Source: Nilaparvata lugens
Lineage: Eukaryota; Arthropoda; Insecta; Hemiptera; Delphacidae
Assembly: GCF_014356525.2 (NCBI RefSeq)
Contig: NC_052518.1
Span: 101,056,767 to 101,120,766, forward strand
Reading direction: 5' to 3'
Length of the DNA: 64,000 nt
The position numbers and the translations under genes were made by a program. Of this stretch, positions 24,101 to 29,205 are shown piece after piece. Position 1 is the stretch's first letter. Each line of letters begins with the position of its first letter. The notes beneath the pieces were generated by a model. The model had not been told where the DNA came from. It saw nothing but the letters and a program-made list of their open reading frames with translations, and did not search any database.

Positions 24101-27100
24101 TATCGTTGTCAAAGTAAGTAACTTGTAAATATGAAAGTTTAAAAAAATAGACTGCTAGCATAGCCACCTCTAATACAAGGCCCCGGCCTAAGATATTGCA
24201 ACGTCGCAGTGTAGGCCTAGAATCTAATACATGATTGGTGGAAAAGATCAGCTGGTATTTTTGAAAATCTGGTGGAAAAGATCAGCTGGTATTTTTGAAA
24301 ATCTTTTTCACCAATCATGTATTAGATTCTAGGCCTACACTGCGACGTTGCAATATCGTAGGCCGGGGCCTTGTATTAGAGGTGGCTATGCTGCTAGTCG
24401 TTAATTTATGAAACATTCAAAGTGAATATTGATAATCGCAGTTCATGATGGAATCCAAAATCGATTAATGAAAGATTACATAAAAAGGGAATAACACTGT
24501 ACATTCTTATTTGGATTATTACTAGTGAACAGTAGACCTTGCGCTCAGTAAGTTACATTGACCTGTTGTTATGTTTTCTCAAAAATTAATATATAATTTA
24601 TCAATTTAAAATGTCTAGAAAAAATCCTAAATAAACATAGAGCTTTCTGTCCTATCGTACCGTGACGTGTCGTCCCGGAATGTGAGTGTGAGCGCTGTTA
24701 TCAGGTCTGGCTGCAACTGTCTACAACGTTGATGGAAAGATACATTTTCAAGATGTTCGATGTTTTTGAACGGGTAGTATTATAGTCAACTGTTTTCTAA
24801 CATTGATGGAAAGATACATTTTCAAGATGTTCGATGTTTTTAAACGGGTAGTATTATAGTCCACTAGACAGCTGATTTATTATGAATAATTCTAAAGTCT
24901 GATTTTTACGGCGTTCAAAGGAGACTCCTTTTCCTTTTGTATTATCCTTAAAATGCAAAATTTCAAAAAACCGTATGATTACGTCGACGCGAAATTAAAA
25001 AAGGAACATGCCTGTGAAGTTTCATGGAAATCTATTGCTGCGTTTCGCTGTAAATGCGGAACATAAATATAAACAAAAAAACATAAAGAGAAATGCAAAA
25101 CCGTCGACTTGAATCTTAGACCTCAGTTCGCTAGGTCAATGAAAATACATAATACAGATTATGATCACTGAGCAGATATACTTGATGAGTTGGTTTAATA
25201 GTTCATAGGGTCTAGTTGACATTTCATTGTTTCTTCAGAAGGTATGGGAACACTGTATATAATAATATTTAGTTTATATTCTTTTCTAGTGGTTTGACTA
25301 TCTTGAACAATGCTCTTGCTTGATCATGCTCTTGTTTTATAAACAAACCTATAATGTTTCAAACATTCCACAGAATAGTTAATCACGGAAAATATACAGT
25401 CAAGGCTGTGCAAAGGCTAAAAATAAACTTTCTACTAGTGATATTTTTCAAAGTTTTTCGATTTGTATATCATCAAGCTATCAAAATGAAAACTTTTTTT
25501 TAAGGAAAACATTTTTTTCCGGTCATTACTTTTTGAGATACGAGCGCCTGAAGTTTAGATTTTTGGGACAGAACATTTCAAAATCGGTAAGAGATAAATC
25601 CATGAGATTTGTAGGATAGATTCTTCATGGTATTGTTGATCTAGTTAAACAAAAATTTTCTGAAAATATAAATTTTTAAGAAAGTTATTCAATTTACCAA
25701 AAATAACTCAAATAAATGTTATTTTTGGTTATTTTCAGTAAATTGAATAAATATATTTTCAGAAATTTTGTTTTATTAGATCAACAATACCAAGAAGAAT
25801 CTATCCTCTAAATCTCATGGATTTATCTCTTACCGAATTTGAAATGTTCTGTCCCAAAAATTTAAACTTAGGCGCTCATATTTCAAAAAGTAATGATCAG
25901 AAAAAAATGTTTTACTGAAAAAACTTTTTCATTTTGATAGCTTGATGATATACAAATCAAAAAACTTTGAAAAATATCTCGAGTAAAAAGTTTATTTTTA
26001 GCTTTTGCACAGCCTTAATGTATTATATGTGTAATGTCTATACTGGTATTTATTATAAGTCTGTGTTTGTATGTTGCATAATGCAGAATAATTAAAAACA
26101 CTTCACTTATACGGGCTACTTTTGTACAAATTAATAAAAACAATATGAAAATCTTGTAGTACCTTTTATTATTAAAAACTTTGAAATATTTCGATGACTA
26201 GATTCGACTATAACTTATAATATAAGACTATTAGACTTAGGGCCGTTTGCACAGTATAGATTGCTAAACTCGATTAAGTTAATCGAGTTTAAGTTAATCC
26301 GAAAGTTTAAACTTGAATCGGTTTTCTCAAGGCATTTACTAATCCAGTTTAAGTTAAACTAGTTTAGCGTTAAGTTGGTGATAGAATGTCAGGAAATTTG
26401 TTATTTGTTTACAAACCATCAGTAAATTGAGGTTATGTAGCTACTATTTTAGTATTTTCTTGTTCTTGTTCAAAATCTACAGAGCTGTAAGCTGTACGGT
26501 TATAAAAGTGAAAAGCGATTAAGATATTCTTTAAAAACTTATGTTTAGTTGGCACCAGAAAATATATTTTAGAATGTAACATAAAAAAGTTATTTTGTTA
26601 CCCTTGAATCTACTACGGTATTCCTCGTTTATTAGAAATCTCTCAAAAGCAATATATCTCAGTAATGTGTTATTGAAAACATGTTTTCTAATCAGATACC
26701 ACTGTTAAAAATTGTCTTAATTTCTATCAAGTGTTTTATTCAATCAAAATACTAAATTGGCAGTTGCTGTACTTGAGCAAAACCGTTAAAAATGTCTCAA
26801 TCCTAGAAATTCAAATTATTTGTTTTTGCCCAATTTTTCTCAGTTTCATAATTTCTTCGCAGTCATCTTTATCAATCGCATAAAAACTTCTATCAATTCC
26901 TCCATTACAATTATTTTTACATTCAAATAATGATTCACTATAACCTAAATTAATAATAATTATCGTCTACAGAAGCATTAAAAACAACCGTCAAAAAATA
27001 ATTTACTATAAGCTGTTTCCCCATCAAATCTTTACAGATGTCAAGTTAATCCAAATTATTTGGTTTAAACCTCCTGCTTTGGAGGTTTAAACTCAATACA

Positions 27101-28748
27101 GAGTTTAAACTGATACTGTGCAAACGGAATTTTAATTTAAACCAAAAAAAAAAAATCCAGATTTGATTAAGCTTTAGCTTAAACTTACACTGTGCAAACG
27201 GCCCTTATAGTCGAAGCTAGTCGTTGAAATATTTTAAAAGTTTTTAAAATAAAGGGTACTGCAAGTTTTTATTAATTTGCTGAATAATTATACAAATTTA
27301 ATAAAAAGGGAAAACACTATTTCATTTGTCAACTCTATTTATTTAATTATTACAGGACTGCAGTATCGTGTTGAAATCAACATATCTTCAGCTGTATTGC
27401 TGCAAATAAAACAGCTGTTCCTCTTAGGTGATGGTTGATGGTGATGGTTACTGGTGATAGTTGATGAGTACTCAAGATTCCCTTTTGTATTTCCTTGTCC
27501 AGACATGACTGCGAGAACAGTCATAAATTGCCTGGTCTCATTAATATCAATGTTTGGCCTTCCAAGCTATATTCACACAGACAGAGGAACATCCTTCATG
27601 TCAACTGAGTTGAAGAGCTTTCTTGGCTCAAAAGGGATAGCAACTAGTAGATCAACGCCTTACAATCCGAGAGGGAATGGTCAAGTAGAGCGATATAATG
27701 GAATTATATGGAAAGCAATAACACTAGCTCTAAGATCACGAGGACTTGATTCAAATCGATGTTGCCTGATGCACTTCACTCTATTCGATCTCTTTTGTGT
27801 ACTACAACAAATTGCACCCCTCATGAACGAATGTTCCTACACATGAGATCCTCAACAAATGGACAGTCACTACCATCTTGGCTAATGAGCCCAGGACCAG
27901 TTTGGCTGAAGAAAATGAACCGAAATTCAAAGCAAGATTCATCAGTAGAAGAAGTTGAATTGATTGAGGCAAACCCAGAGTATGCTCACATTCGTCGCCC
28001 TGATGGACAAGAGTCCACTGTGTCGCTCCGTCATCTTGCCCCTAAGATAACACGAAAATCTAGCCGGGTAGAATGATATGATAAACCATATGTTTTCGTT
28101 GTCATTGATTCATTCATAAATATCAAATGTTGTTGATCCGTTACTAGTAGAAAGCCATGTTCAATTTTATTTGATTAAAGCTCTACAAATGAAGAGTTTA
28201 TTTATTTCAATGTGTATCTTTGTTCATCTCTGTATTATATTTGTATTTTTTACTAAAACATGGTTATGTGGTAGAATGAAAATTACAGTCCAAACTTCGC
28301 CACTACATCACTACATAAAATTCATTCTATTCCAAGATGTATTGGTTTAAACACGAAACTGCAGTCCTATTTAATAAATAATAAAATCGAGGATACAAAA
28401 ACCTAACTTCAAAAATTCTGTTCAAAGCCTTTCTCTGATGACACAACATGCATGATGAGCATATATATGTACACACATTTTTAACACACTTGTCCTGTCT
28501 TTAGTGGCCACCCTAAGATAAAACCGTGTTTTTGAAAAATGGAGAAGTCAACATCAATATTCAACAAATTATACGGATGAAATTGATTGGTATAATAACA
28601 TACCCGAGCCTTGCATTTCTTTGACGAAGCATTGTGTAAATCTGTCAGTTTCCAGTTTTTCTTGAAGGTTGAAAGTGTTGCGGCCTTCTATATCTTCGTC
28701 TCCCAAAGCCCAATCGTCCGAGTACAATTTTCTGTCTTTCCGATCACG
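652..28748 (-). CDS. Kdm2: Kdm2, JmjC/CXXC histone lysine demethylase (eight exons, 3' part outside window)
   Basis: Eight minus-strand exons (28748-28604, 23953-23828, 17842-17631, 15514-15314, 10096-9827, 6809-6660, 2009-1827, 891-652) join in frame into 509 residues without a stop, each with AG acceptor and GT donor. The order matches KDM2A/KDM2B: acidic N-terminal segment, JmjC domain (about 120-300), post-JmjC helices, linker, CXXC finger (469-507). The Fe(II) ligands are visible as H211 and D213 (TDFHVDFGG) and H283 (GWIHAVYT), with T208 and K228 as likely 2-oxoglutarate contacts. Family knowledge: KDM2 removes H3K36me1/2 and binds unmethylated CpG through CXXC, in the nucleus, often in a Polycomb-type complex. 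The last exon ends at an intact donor, so PHD, F-box and LRR exons should lie left of position 1. The linker between JmjC and CXXC is much shorter than in vertebrates. The first coding exon is not identified with confidence. Confidence 0.95.
905..1195. repeat. Short tandem repeat in Kdm2 intron
   Basis: The phrases ATAACTAAATCAAAT and ACATCAATAAATAGTGAG recur about three times with small differences. It is intronic and has no coding potential. Confidence 0.6.
1300..1460. repeat. Foldback repeat
   Basis: AGAACAATTTGAGATACTAG near 1316 is matched in reverse complement by CTAGTATCTCAAATTGTT near 1430, with a loop of about 80 bases that itself is partly palindromic. Likely a MITE relic. Confidence 0.6.
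1827..2009 (-). CDS. Kdm2: Kdm2 exon g (linker helices before CXXC)
   Basis: 183 nt, phase 0, starting [20 protein letters not shown] and including [20 protein letters not shown], then [12 protein letters not shown] at donor GTAAGC. This matches the KDM2 segment (E.GL..LV..LE.LP..KK.VP) that precedes the CXXC finger. The upstream acceptor is TTTTCAG. Confidence 0.93.
2244..2765 (-). mobile_element. LINE 3' tail with internal 142-bp tandem duplication
   Basis: In minus orientation the segment ends with an AATAAA-like signal followed by a TTATTATTATT simple tail, typical of LINE 3' ends. A block of about 142 bp starting CAAAAACAATGCATACAAAA is present twice (2291 and 2433). It sits inside the left arm of the larger foldback element. 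Confidence 0.65.
2886..4087 (+). pseudogene. 5'-truncated non-LTR retrotransposon, reverse transcriptase C-terminal part
   Basis: Frame 2 is open from about 2906 to 3655 and reads [20 protein letters not shown], then [17 protein letters not shown], the standard C-terminal (thumb) end of LINE reverse transcriptases. An in-frame stop occurs upstream near 2903. The 3' end carries a short UTR and a (CATT)n tail. ATTCATTTAGAA-type direct repeats flank it at about 2874 and 4087, a plausible target-site duplication. The catalytic FADD box is missing, so this is a dead copy. Confidence 0.8.
4186..4463. mobile_element. MITE with GGGTGATCAAAAAGTC ends, containing a LINE tail
   Basis: The ends GGTGATCAAAAAGTCTCTCC (4186) and GGAGGGACTTTTTGATCACT (4440) are inverted repeats. 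Within it a short minus-strand LINE 3' end (TGAATGACTGCCTTTATTTT, then GGGCGCAGTCAGCCC) resembles the one at 49315-49620. Confidence 0.65.
5100..6119 (+). mobile_element. PIF/Harbinger-like non-autonomous DNA transposon, copy 1
   Basis: The element starts GGGCCGTTTGCACAGTGTAA and ends ACTGTGCAAACGGCCC, with TTA on both sides (5097-5099 and 6120-6122). A 3-bp TTA duplication and G-rich short TIRs fit the PIF/Harbinger superfamily (inference). Inside, 5416-5550 is a 44-codon ORF starting [20 protein letters not shown], possibly the remnant of a transposon exon. A second copy in reverse orientation lies at 26240-27204. Confidence 0.8.
5416..5550 (+). pseudogene. Small ORF inside the Harbinger-like element
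   Basis: ATG at 5416 opens 44 codons ([20 protein letters not shown] and further, ending EFFNGFA) to TGA at 5548. The same segment in the second copy (minus, near 26903) has lost one base and is frameshifted. It could be the first exon of the element's Myb-like or transposase gene, but I do not recognise a domain. Confidence 0.4.
6124..6252. mobile_element. MITE of the TTGCACAAAAGCCGGTTAA family
   Basis: Left end CGGTTGCACAAAAGCCGG and right end TTTTTCTGCAACCGGGCC are inverted; the interior TTAACCGTGATTAATTCCAC is characteristic. Related copies occur at about 16743, 39390, 39995 and 41155. Confidence 0.7.
6660..6809 (-). CDS. Kdm2: Kdm2 exon f (post-JmjC helices)
   Basis: 150 nt, phase 0. 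It encodes [20 protein letters not shown] followed by [13 protein letters not shown], the post-JmjC helices of KDM2, and ends EHIHLTPW at donor GTAATG (6659). HLT.(F/W)E is the family sequence just before the CXXC-proximal helices, so the vertebrate-type long linker is nearly absent here. Confidence 0.94.
6940..7910. mobile_element. Large foldback element with nested perfect palindrome
   Basis: Outer GC-richer ends (CACTGGAACCGATTTCGTCC near 6950; GGTTCCAATGGACA and CGGCCGA runs near 7816-7900) are partly inverted. Inside, about 7145-7350 is the near-perfect reverse complement of 7369-7590 with an 18-base loop. The innermost part, 7261-7458 (ends CATAGCCACCTCTAATACAA and its complement), is a mobile palindrome also found at 24159-24390. 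Confidence 0.7.
7980..8415. pseudogene. Broken Tc1/mariner-type (IS630-like) transposase relic, pieces in opposite orientation
   Basis: On the plus strand near 8304-8390 the frame reads ENQWF then [13 protein letters not shown], the QD(G)ARPHTA motif of insect IS630/mariner-like transposases. On the minus strand near 8103-8250 the frame reads [19 protein letters not shown] and CHIEHIM, which resembles the C-terminus of the same family. The two pieces face each other, so the gene was rearranged by inversion. Not functional. Confidence 0.6.
8420..8745. repeat. Two tandem copies of a 160-bp repeat
   Basis: AAGGCTAGTTTCACACTCAT (8420) and AAGGCTACTTTCACACACTT (8580) begin two similar blocks, each with ATTCGG, GTTTTCGGC and ATTCCGATAAGTGTGAAACG. 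The blocks contain short internal inverted repeats and look like MITE ends. Confidence 0.6.
9415..9735 (+). mobile_element. Repeat end plus LINE/SINE 3' tail
   Basis: 9425-9475 is an inverted copy of the start of the 950-bp repeat found at 17908 and 29691 (AATACTTTCCTTACCTATGG). It is followed by a plus-strand retroelement tail ending TGGGATAAATAAATTGAATT. The 166-codon open frame spanning it shows no known domain and I do not count it as a gene. Confidence 0.5.
9827..10096 (-). CDS. Kdm2: Kdm2 exon e (JmjC, third iron ligand)
   Basis: 270 nt (90 codons), phase 0. It starts [18 protein letters not shown], includes [37 protein letters not shown] and ends at EDSTH before donor GTAAGT (9826). 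The His in GWIHAVYT is the third Fe(II) ligand of KDM2. All conserved JmjC strands are present. Acceptor GTTGTAG at 10097. Confidence 0.96.
10185..10480 (-). mobile_element. LINE 3' tail
   Basis: Minus orientation: the sequence ends in an (ATTCT)n-like tail, seen on the plus strand as AGAATAGAATAGAATGAC near 10170, followed by GACGTGGCTAAGTTTGG and GTGGTTAAGTGGTAGA-type UTR. No coding region remains. Confidence 0.5.
10515..11163. repeat. Direct duplication of half a foldback MITE (TATCCCATGGTATAGGGCG family)
   Basis: Blocks 10510-10705 and 10985-11180 are nearly identical, from AACATAGAGAAACAATAGCG through CACTCTCACCCCAACAAAAC to the start of the GGGCCGGTTTCCGAGCTC element. Each holds only the left half of the foldback MITE that is complete at 36170-36460. 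The duplication includes the first bases of the neighbouring transposon. Confidence 0.75.
11765..13395 (+). mobile_element. 5'-truncated R4/Dong-like LINE flanked by (TAA)n
   Basis: The coding segment 11829-13259 is preceded by about 15 TAA/AAT units and followed, after a 110-base 3' UTR, by (AAT)6 and related runs. Established knowledge: Dong-type members of the R4 clade insert into TAA microsatellites. The paralogous host transposon at 56350-56400 has only a short TTAATATAACAATAA here, so the flanking microsatellite is new or expanded. Confidence 0.75.
11829..13259 (+). CDS. R2/R4-type LINE polyprotein, C-terminal part (RT thumb, CCHC, restriction-like endonuclease)
   Basis: The 476-residue frame is open without a stop. 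It begins in the reverse transcriptase just after the palm ([14 protein letters not shown], then YKYLGL), contains a zinc knuckle C289-X2-C292-X8-H301-X4-C306, and a restriction-like endonuclease core R371-P-D373-X14-D388 followed by EKKRKY at 403-408. That order (RT, CCHC, PD-D/E-K nuclease) is the hallmark of R2/R4-clade LINEs, in contrast to the APE-type LINEs elsewhere in the window. In the full element it would nick the target site and prime reverse transcription. The RT catalytic box and N-terminal DNA-binding region are missing, so the copy cannot mobilise itself. The long open frame suggests a recent insertion. The ATG at 11829 is only the first in the truncated frame. It lies antisense in a Kdm2 intron. 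Confidence 0.88.
   Translation: MLQLVKNFSDSICMEFGLEKCKVLHVKRGQISGEGDGAIQLTEEVLIQSLGRQNEYKYLGLAQLLCRADTVIRREIQRKTVQRLEKVCRTGLSSRNKISAINTWAVPVAMYTFGIVKWTDTALQEFDRKVRTTLTKNRLHHPRSSIQRIYLPRGVGGRGLSSLETMCRQQEDRLRKYFQNANSGLLKAVCLVDREYSPLQLAHGVQQLTASSVEERLEAWKQKELHGRFAAALHSDCVDRKESIEWLQTSGIFGETEGFMFAIQDQVISTRAYKIYVMGLTVDSSCRLCRKAIESIQHICGGCFVLANTEYLQRHNNVAKVVHQAMAKRYELIAIEVPYYKCKPEMVLNGEKGRLLWDCCMTTDRAVEANRPDIVLFDRKNKEAYIIDVAVPLYENLVSTIAEKKRKYQPLSVELKDMYKLRKVVIIPIVVSANGLVTKEWRQAMEQLQLENWHMRIMQKAAVLGTTNIVRKFLSL
13836..14095. other. GC-rich block, unassigned
   Basis: A stretch of about 250 bp with higher GC (for example CGGACTAGGCGCGGAGACAG and GAGCGGCCGCAGTAAC) stands out in AT-rich surroundings. 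It abuts the right end of the Harbinger-like element. I see no convincing ORF or TIR. It could be an old SINE, a fragment of another transposon, or a regulatory island inside Kdm2. Confidence 0.35.
14370..14635. mobile_element. Foldback MITE, TATCCCATGGTATAGGGCG family
   Basis: GATGGTATAGGGCGTTTATG (14391) and the inverted right arm GAACATGAATACCTATGCTATGGG (about 14578-14602) bracket a core with CACTCTCATCCCAACAAAAC. Other copies: 20155-20440, 36170-36460, 42035-42570 and the half copies at 10515 and 10985. A (GATGAT)n microsatellite lies just left (14338-14359). Confidence 0.75.
14640..15313. other. Intron stretch without recognisable feature
   Basis: Low-complexity, degenerate sequence in which CATTGGTAGT(A/T)(T/A) recurs a few times (14905, 15008). 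No domain, TIR or conserved ORF was recognised. Confidence 0.4.
15314..15514 (-). CDS. Kdm2: Kdm2 exon d (JmjC, first two iron ligands)
   Basis: 201 nt, phase 0 at both ends. It reads [19 protein letters not shown], then [20 protein letters not shown] and [17 protein letters not shown]. The HxD pair of the JmjC facial triad and the preceding Thr are present, so the catalytic half-site is intact. Acceptor TTGCAG, donor GTATGT. Confidence 0.96.
15535..15715 (-). mobile_element. LINE 3' tail fragment
   Basis: CAATTCAATTCAATTTAGTC at 15529 is the reverse of a (TTGAA)n tail. The next 120 bases end GTGCATGGAGGAGTCTTCTG, similar to the LINE end at 2570. A second similar end (ACTTTATTGATACTATATAC) follows at 15701. 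Confidence 0.5.
15780..16690. repeat. Degenerate tandem array in Kdm2 intron
   Basis: A unit built from GGACTTCATT(C/T)TTAGTTTCATAATATTAACAGAA and TGAAATAATTTGGA recurs about twelve times, with spacing that varies around 60-110 bp. It has no coding function; the open frame over it is a result of the repeat. Confidence 0.75.
16743..16895. mobile_element. MITE of the TTGCACAAAAGCCGGTTAA family
   Basis: GCCGATTGCACAAAAGCTGG at the left and CCAGCTTTTGTGCTACCGGC at the right are inverted, with long, almost perfect arms (TTAACCGTGATTAAT, CACGAGAACCAATCA and complements). About 150 bp. Confidence 0.8.
17008..17195. mobile_element. Foldback MITE nested in the intron array
   Basis: TTTATTGATATACTGAGAAA (17028) is matched by TTTCTAAGTATATCAATAAA near 17131, and TACACCATTGTCAATCTCTG by its complement after a loop of about 20 bases. 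It separates a partial array unit at 16960 from the three complete ones. Confidence 0.7.
17200..17645. repeat. 149-bp tandem array carrying the Kdm2 exon c 3' end and splice donor
   Basis: TTGAGTAATTTCTTTCTTAC occurs at 17313, 17462 and 17611, exactly 149 bp apart, each followed by CTGATCAT(G/A)AATAA. On the minus strand each copy reads ..ATGATCAG|GTAAGAAAG, the end of Kdm2 exon c with its donor. Only the copy at 17631 is joined to the real exon body. The other copies lie in the downstream intron and could act as alternative donors or decoys. Confidence 0.85.
17631..17842 (-). CDS. Kdm2: Kdm2 exon c
   Basis: 212 nt; begins [19 protein letters not shown] and contains [19 protein letters not shown], a KDM2 signature. 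It ends VIYDQ at donor GTAAGA (17630). The exon end and donor lie inside the last copy of a 149-bp tandem array; see that entry. In the intron directly downstream the same donor motif occurs twice more. Confidence 0.95.
17908..18850 (+). repeat. 950-bp interspersed repeat with (GT)n, copy 1
   Basis: It begins TTTTTACTTTCCTTGCCCTA with a short palindrome (CTTTCCTTGCC / GGTAAGGAAAG), includes a (GT)n run at 18034-18093, then AATGGCGGAAAAAATGGCGG and three degenerate copies of ACCATGTTTTTCACGGTTTTC with AAACGGCT and TATACCATGGATAG. A second copy is at 29691-30525. No transposase is encoded; class unknown. Confidence 0.75.
19247..20097 (+). mobile_element. hAT transposon relic with perfect 8-bp target duplication
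   Basis: GTATAGTT is repeated at 19239-19246 and 20098-20105. The element starts CAGGGCTCTCCAACCTACGG and ends GGTTGGAGACCCCTG, typical short hAT TIRs (CAGGG(G)TCTCCAACC). Inside, a transposase end is preserved (next entry). The element is 851 bp, internally deleted and inserted in Kdm2 intron 2 as counted in this window. Confidence 0.88.
19574..19711 (+). pseudogene. hAT transposase C-terminal remnant
   Basis: 45 codons starting [20 protein letters not shown] and continuing [11 protein letters not shown] before TAA. This resembles the C-terminal dimerisation end of ZBED5/GTF2IRD2-like hAT transposases (KSKYRS.L.DEHL). The BED finger and the catalytic RNase-H fold are absent, so it is inactive. 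Confidence 0.7.
20155..20440. mobile_element. Foldback MITE, TATCCCATGGTATAGGGCG family
   Basis: AAGATACCTCATAGAATAGG at the left is mirrored by CCTATACATGGGATATCTTC at the right; core TCTCTCGTACTGTGCCGTTC as in other copies. Confidence 0.7.
20441..21224. other. Intron stretch without recognisable feature
   Basis: AT-rich sequence. One block (ACAATAAAACAAATGTAAGG at 20780, then GGTATTATAATCGACCATACG) recurs at 21831-21915, and CAATAAACAGGGAGGGG near 20975 resembles 22013, so it belongs to the same locally duplicated region. No gene seen. Confidence 0.45.
21225..21560 (-). mobile_element. LINE 3' tail
   Basis: AATCAAATCAAAATCAAATA followed by GTTTTATTATTTGTTCTTGA reads, in minus orientation, as a polyadenylation-like end plus (GATTT)n tail. 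A similar end is at 38560-38970. Confidence 0.45.
21565..21716. mobile_element. Short MITE
   Basis: Ends GGGTCGATTGAATAAAAACTAG and CTAGTTTTTATTCAATTGACC are inverted repeats around a core of about 100 bp. Confidence 0.75.
22040..23795. repeat. Tandem array of about 110-bp units, split by a Helitron
   Basis: Units contain GGGCTACATATTTTCATGAA, TATTTTGTATTTTTCTGATA and GTAATGTTTTGAGTATGGCA. About six lie at 22040-22723 and one to two at 23671-23795. The gap between is the Helitron at 22724-23670. Confidence 0.85.
22724..23670 (+). mobile_element. Non-autonomous Helitron (947 bp)
   Basis: It begins TCTATATAAATAAAAATCG and ends with a hairpin (GGCGGTACGAAGTTCGCC) followed by CCAGCTAG, the TC...CTAG ends expected for Helitrons. 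It sits exactly between A (22723) and T (23671) and makes no target duplication. The flanks rejoin to restore an array unit (TCATGAA|TATTTT). No Rep/helicase is encoded. Confidence 0.88.
23828..23953 (-). CDS. Kdm2: Kdm2 exon b
   Basis: 126 nt between ATTGCAG and GTAAGT. It encodes [18 protein letters not shown] then [20 protein letters not shown], the conserved pre-JmjC segment of KDM2 (human equivalents read GLGIKMPDPDFTVNDV). It enters and leaves in phase 1, which fits both neighbouring exons. Confidence 0.95.
24159..24390. mobile_element. Mobile palindrome, second copy
   Basis: CATAGCCACCTCTAATACAA at the left and its exact complement at the right, with arms of about 90 bp (GGCCCCGGCCTA, GCAACGTCGCAGTGTAGGCC) and a short internal duplication at the loop. 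CTGCTAG is directly repeated at both borders (24152-24158, 24391-24397), a likely 7-8-bp target duplication. Confidence 0.85.
24530..25145 (-). repeat. Interspersed repeat with GTAGACCT...GGTCAAT ends, copy 1
   Basis: Starts AACAGTAGACCTTGCGCTC and ends TTAGACCTCAGTTCGCTAGGTC. It shares GTCGACGCGAAATT, GTTTCATGGAAATCTATTGC and CTGATTTATTATGAATAATTC with copies at 31150-31880, 57665-58590 and 59510-60405. An internal 75-bp direct repeat (GATGGAAAGATACATTTTCA) is at 24731 and 24801. Class unknown. Confidence 0.6.
25398..26016. mobile_element. Foldback element, AGGCTGTGCAAAGGCTAAAA family
   Basis: The left end AAGGCTGTGCAAAGGCTAAA and the right end TTTAGCTTTTGCACAGCCTT are inverted, and the two halves are near-complementary over some 280 bp (AGATAAATCCATGAGATTTG etc.). 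Copies: 34505-35270, 36790-37425, 39500-40000, 40350-40975 and a partial one at 61975-62263. The copy at 40350 is bordered by TTAA on both sides, which would fit piggyBac-type insertion (inference). Confidence 0.75.
26090..27330. mobile_element. Foldback MITE interrupted by the Harbinger-like element
   Basis: GTACAAATTAATAAAAACAA... with TTGTAGTACC (26125-26165) is mirrored by GGGTACTGCAAGTTTTTATTAATTTG near 27255-27280. The same foldback, uninterrupted, is at 48365-48590. Its loop carries the 965-bp element at 26240-27204. Confidence 0.7.
26240..27204 (-). mobile_element. PIF/Harbinger-like non-autonomous transposon, copy 2
   Basis: Same ends as 5100-6119 in the opposite orientation: GGGCCGTTTGCACAGT and ACTGTGCAAACGGCCC, flanked by TTA at 26237-26239 and 27205-27207. 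The internal ORF equivalent has a 1-base deletion. Confidence 0.85.
27440..28078 (+). pseudogene. LTR retrotransposon integrase fragment (Ty3/gypsy-like), frameshifted
   Basis: The frame from about 27454 reads [16 protein letters not shown], then [11 protein letters not shown], then [16 protein letters not shown]: the catalytic D, D and E of a retroelement integrase, with exactly 35 residues between the second D and the E. Near 27760 the reading frame shifts, and the C-terminal part continues in another frame ([33 protein letters not shown]) to a stop at 28074. Gag, protease, RT and LTRs are not visible nearby. The piece sits in the first Kdm2 intron of this window. Some gypsy-like integrases are related to errantiviruses, but nothing like an envelope is present. 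Non-functional. Confidence 0.8.
28079..28603. other. Intron stretch without recognisable feature
   Basis: AT-rich sequence between the integrase relic and Kdm2 exon a. No ORF with a known domain, no clear TIRs. Confidence 0.4.
28604..28748 (-). CDS. Kdm2: Kdm2 exon a (first exon recognised)
   Basis: The acceptor is a T-run followed by GCAG before 28748; the exon starts in phase 0 with [13 protein letters not shown], continues [17 protein letters not shown], and ends KEMQGS plus one base at donor GTATGT (28603). This matches the acidic segment of KDM2 (DDEIEGKRTFDLEEKL type). It has no start codon of its own, so at least one upstream exon is needed. Length is 145 nt. Confidence 0.93.
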
Positions 28749-28759
28749 CTGCAAAAAAA

Positions 28760-29205
28760 AATACAAATATAGTAATCTATTTCATGACAAACGTAATTTA
28801 ATGGAGCGGAGGAATCTTCAAGTCGAAAACATAAGACTTTTTCTTTTCTTTTTTTATTAAACAATACAGTAGTCTGAAAAGAAAAAACAGGCTATTGTCC
28901 AAAACTTCTTCAATTTCCTAACTTTGTCTTAAATTGACCAAATATTCTGAAGGTTATGCCCATTTCAATTTATATAGTAAATCTTCAATCTGAATATACA
29001 AATCAGAATAAAACAAACAATTTTAAATTTGGATAGATTAATAATAAAACTTCCGTAAAAACATAAAACAAACTTCAAATTCACAAAGTAATTCTAAAAA
29101 AAACACCGTGAATAAAATATAAAAACAAATCGAAATTTGAATAGAATCATTTTTCTATTCTAATGACATAGTTTTATGGTTGTATCCATAAATCAGTTAT
29201 TGCAT
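28760..29205. other. AT-rich stretch upstream of Kdm2 exon a, no gene seen
   Basis: No exon with plausible splice sites and KDM2-like content is recognised here; some A-rich repeats (ACATAAAACAAACTTCAAAT near 29060). Confidence 0.4.

Noticed and set aside
27440..28078. Integrase fragment as a domesticated host gene
   Set aside because: It is frameshifted near 27760 and lacks conserved splice sites, so it reads as a dead LTR-element piece rather than an exapted gene.
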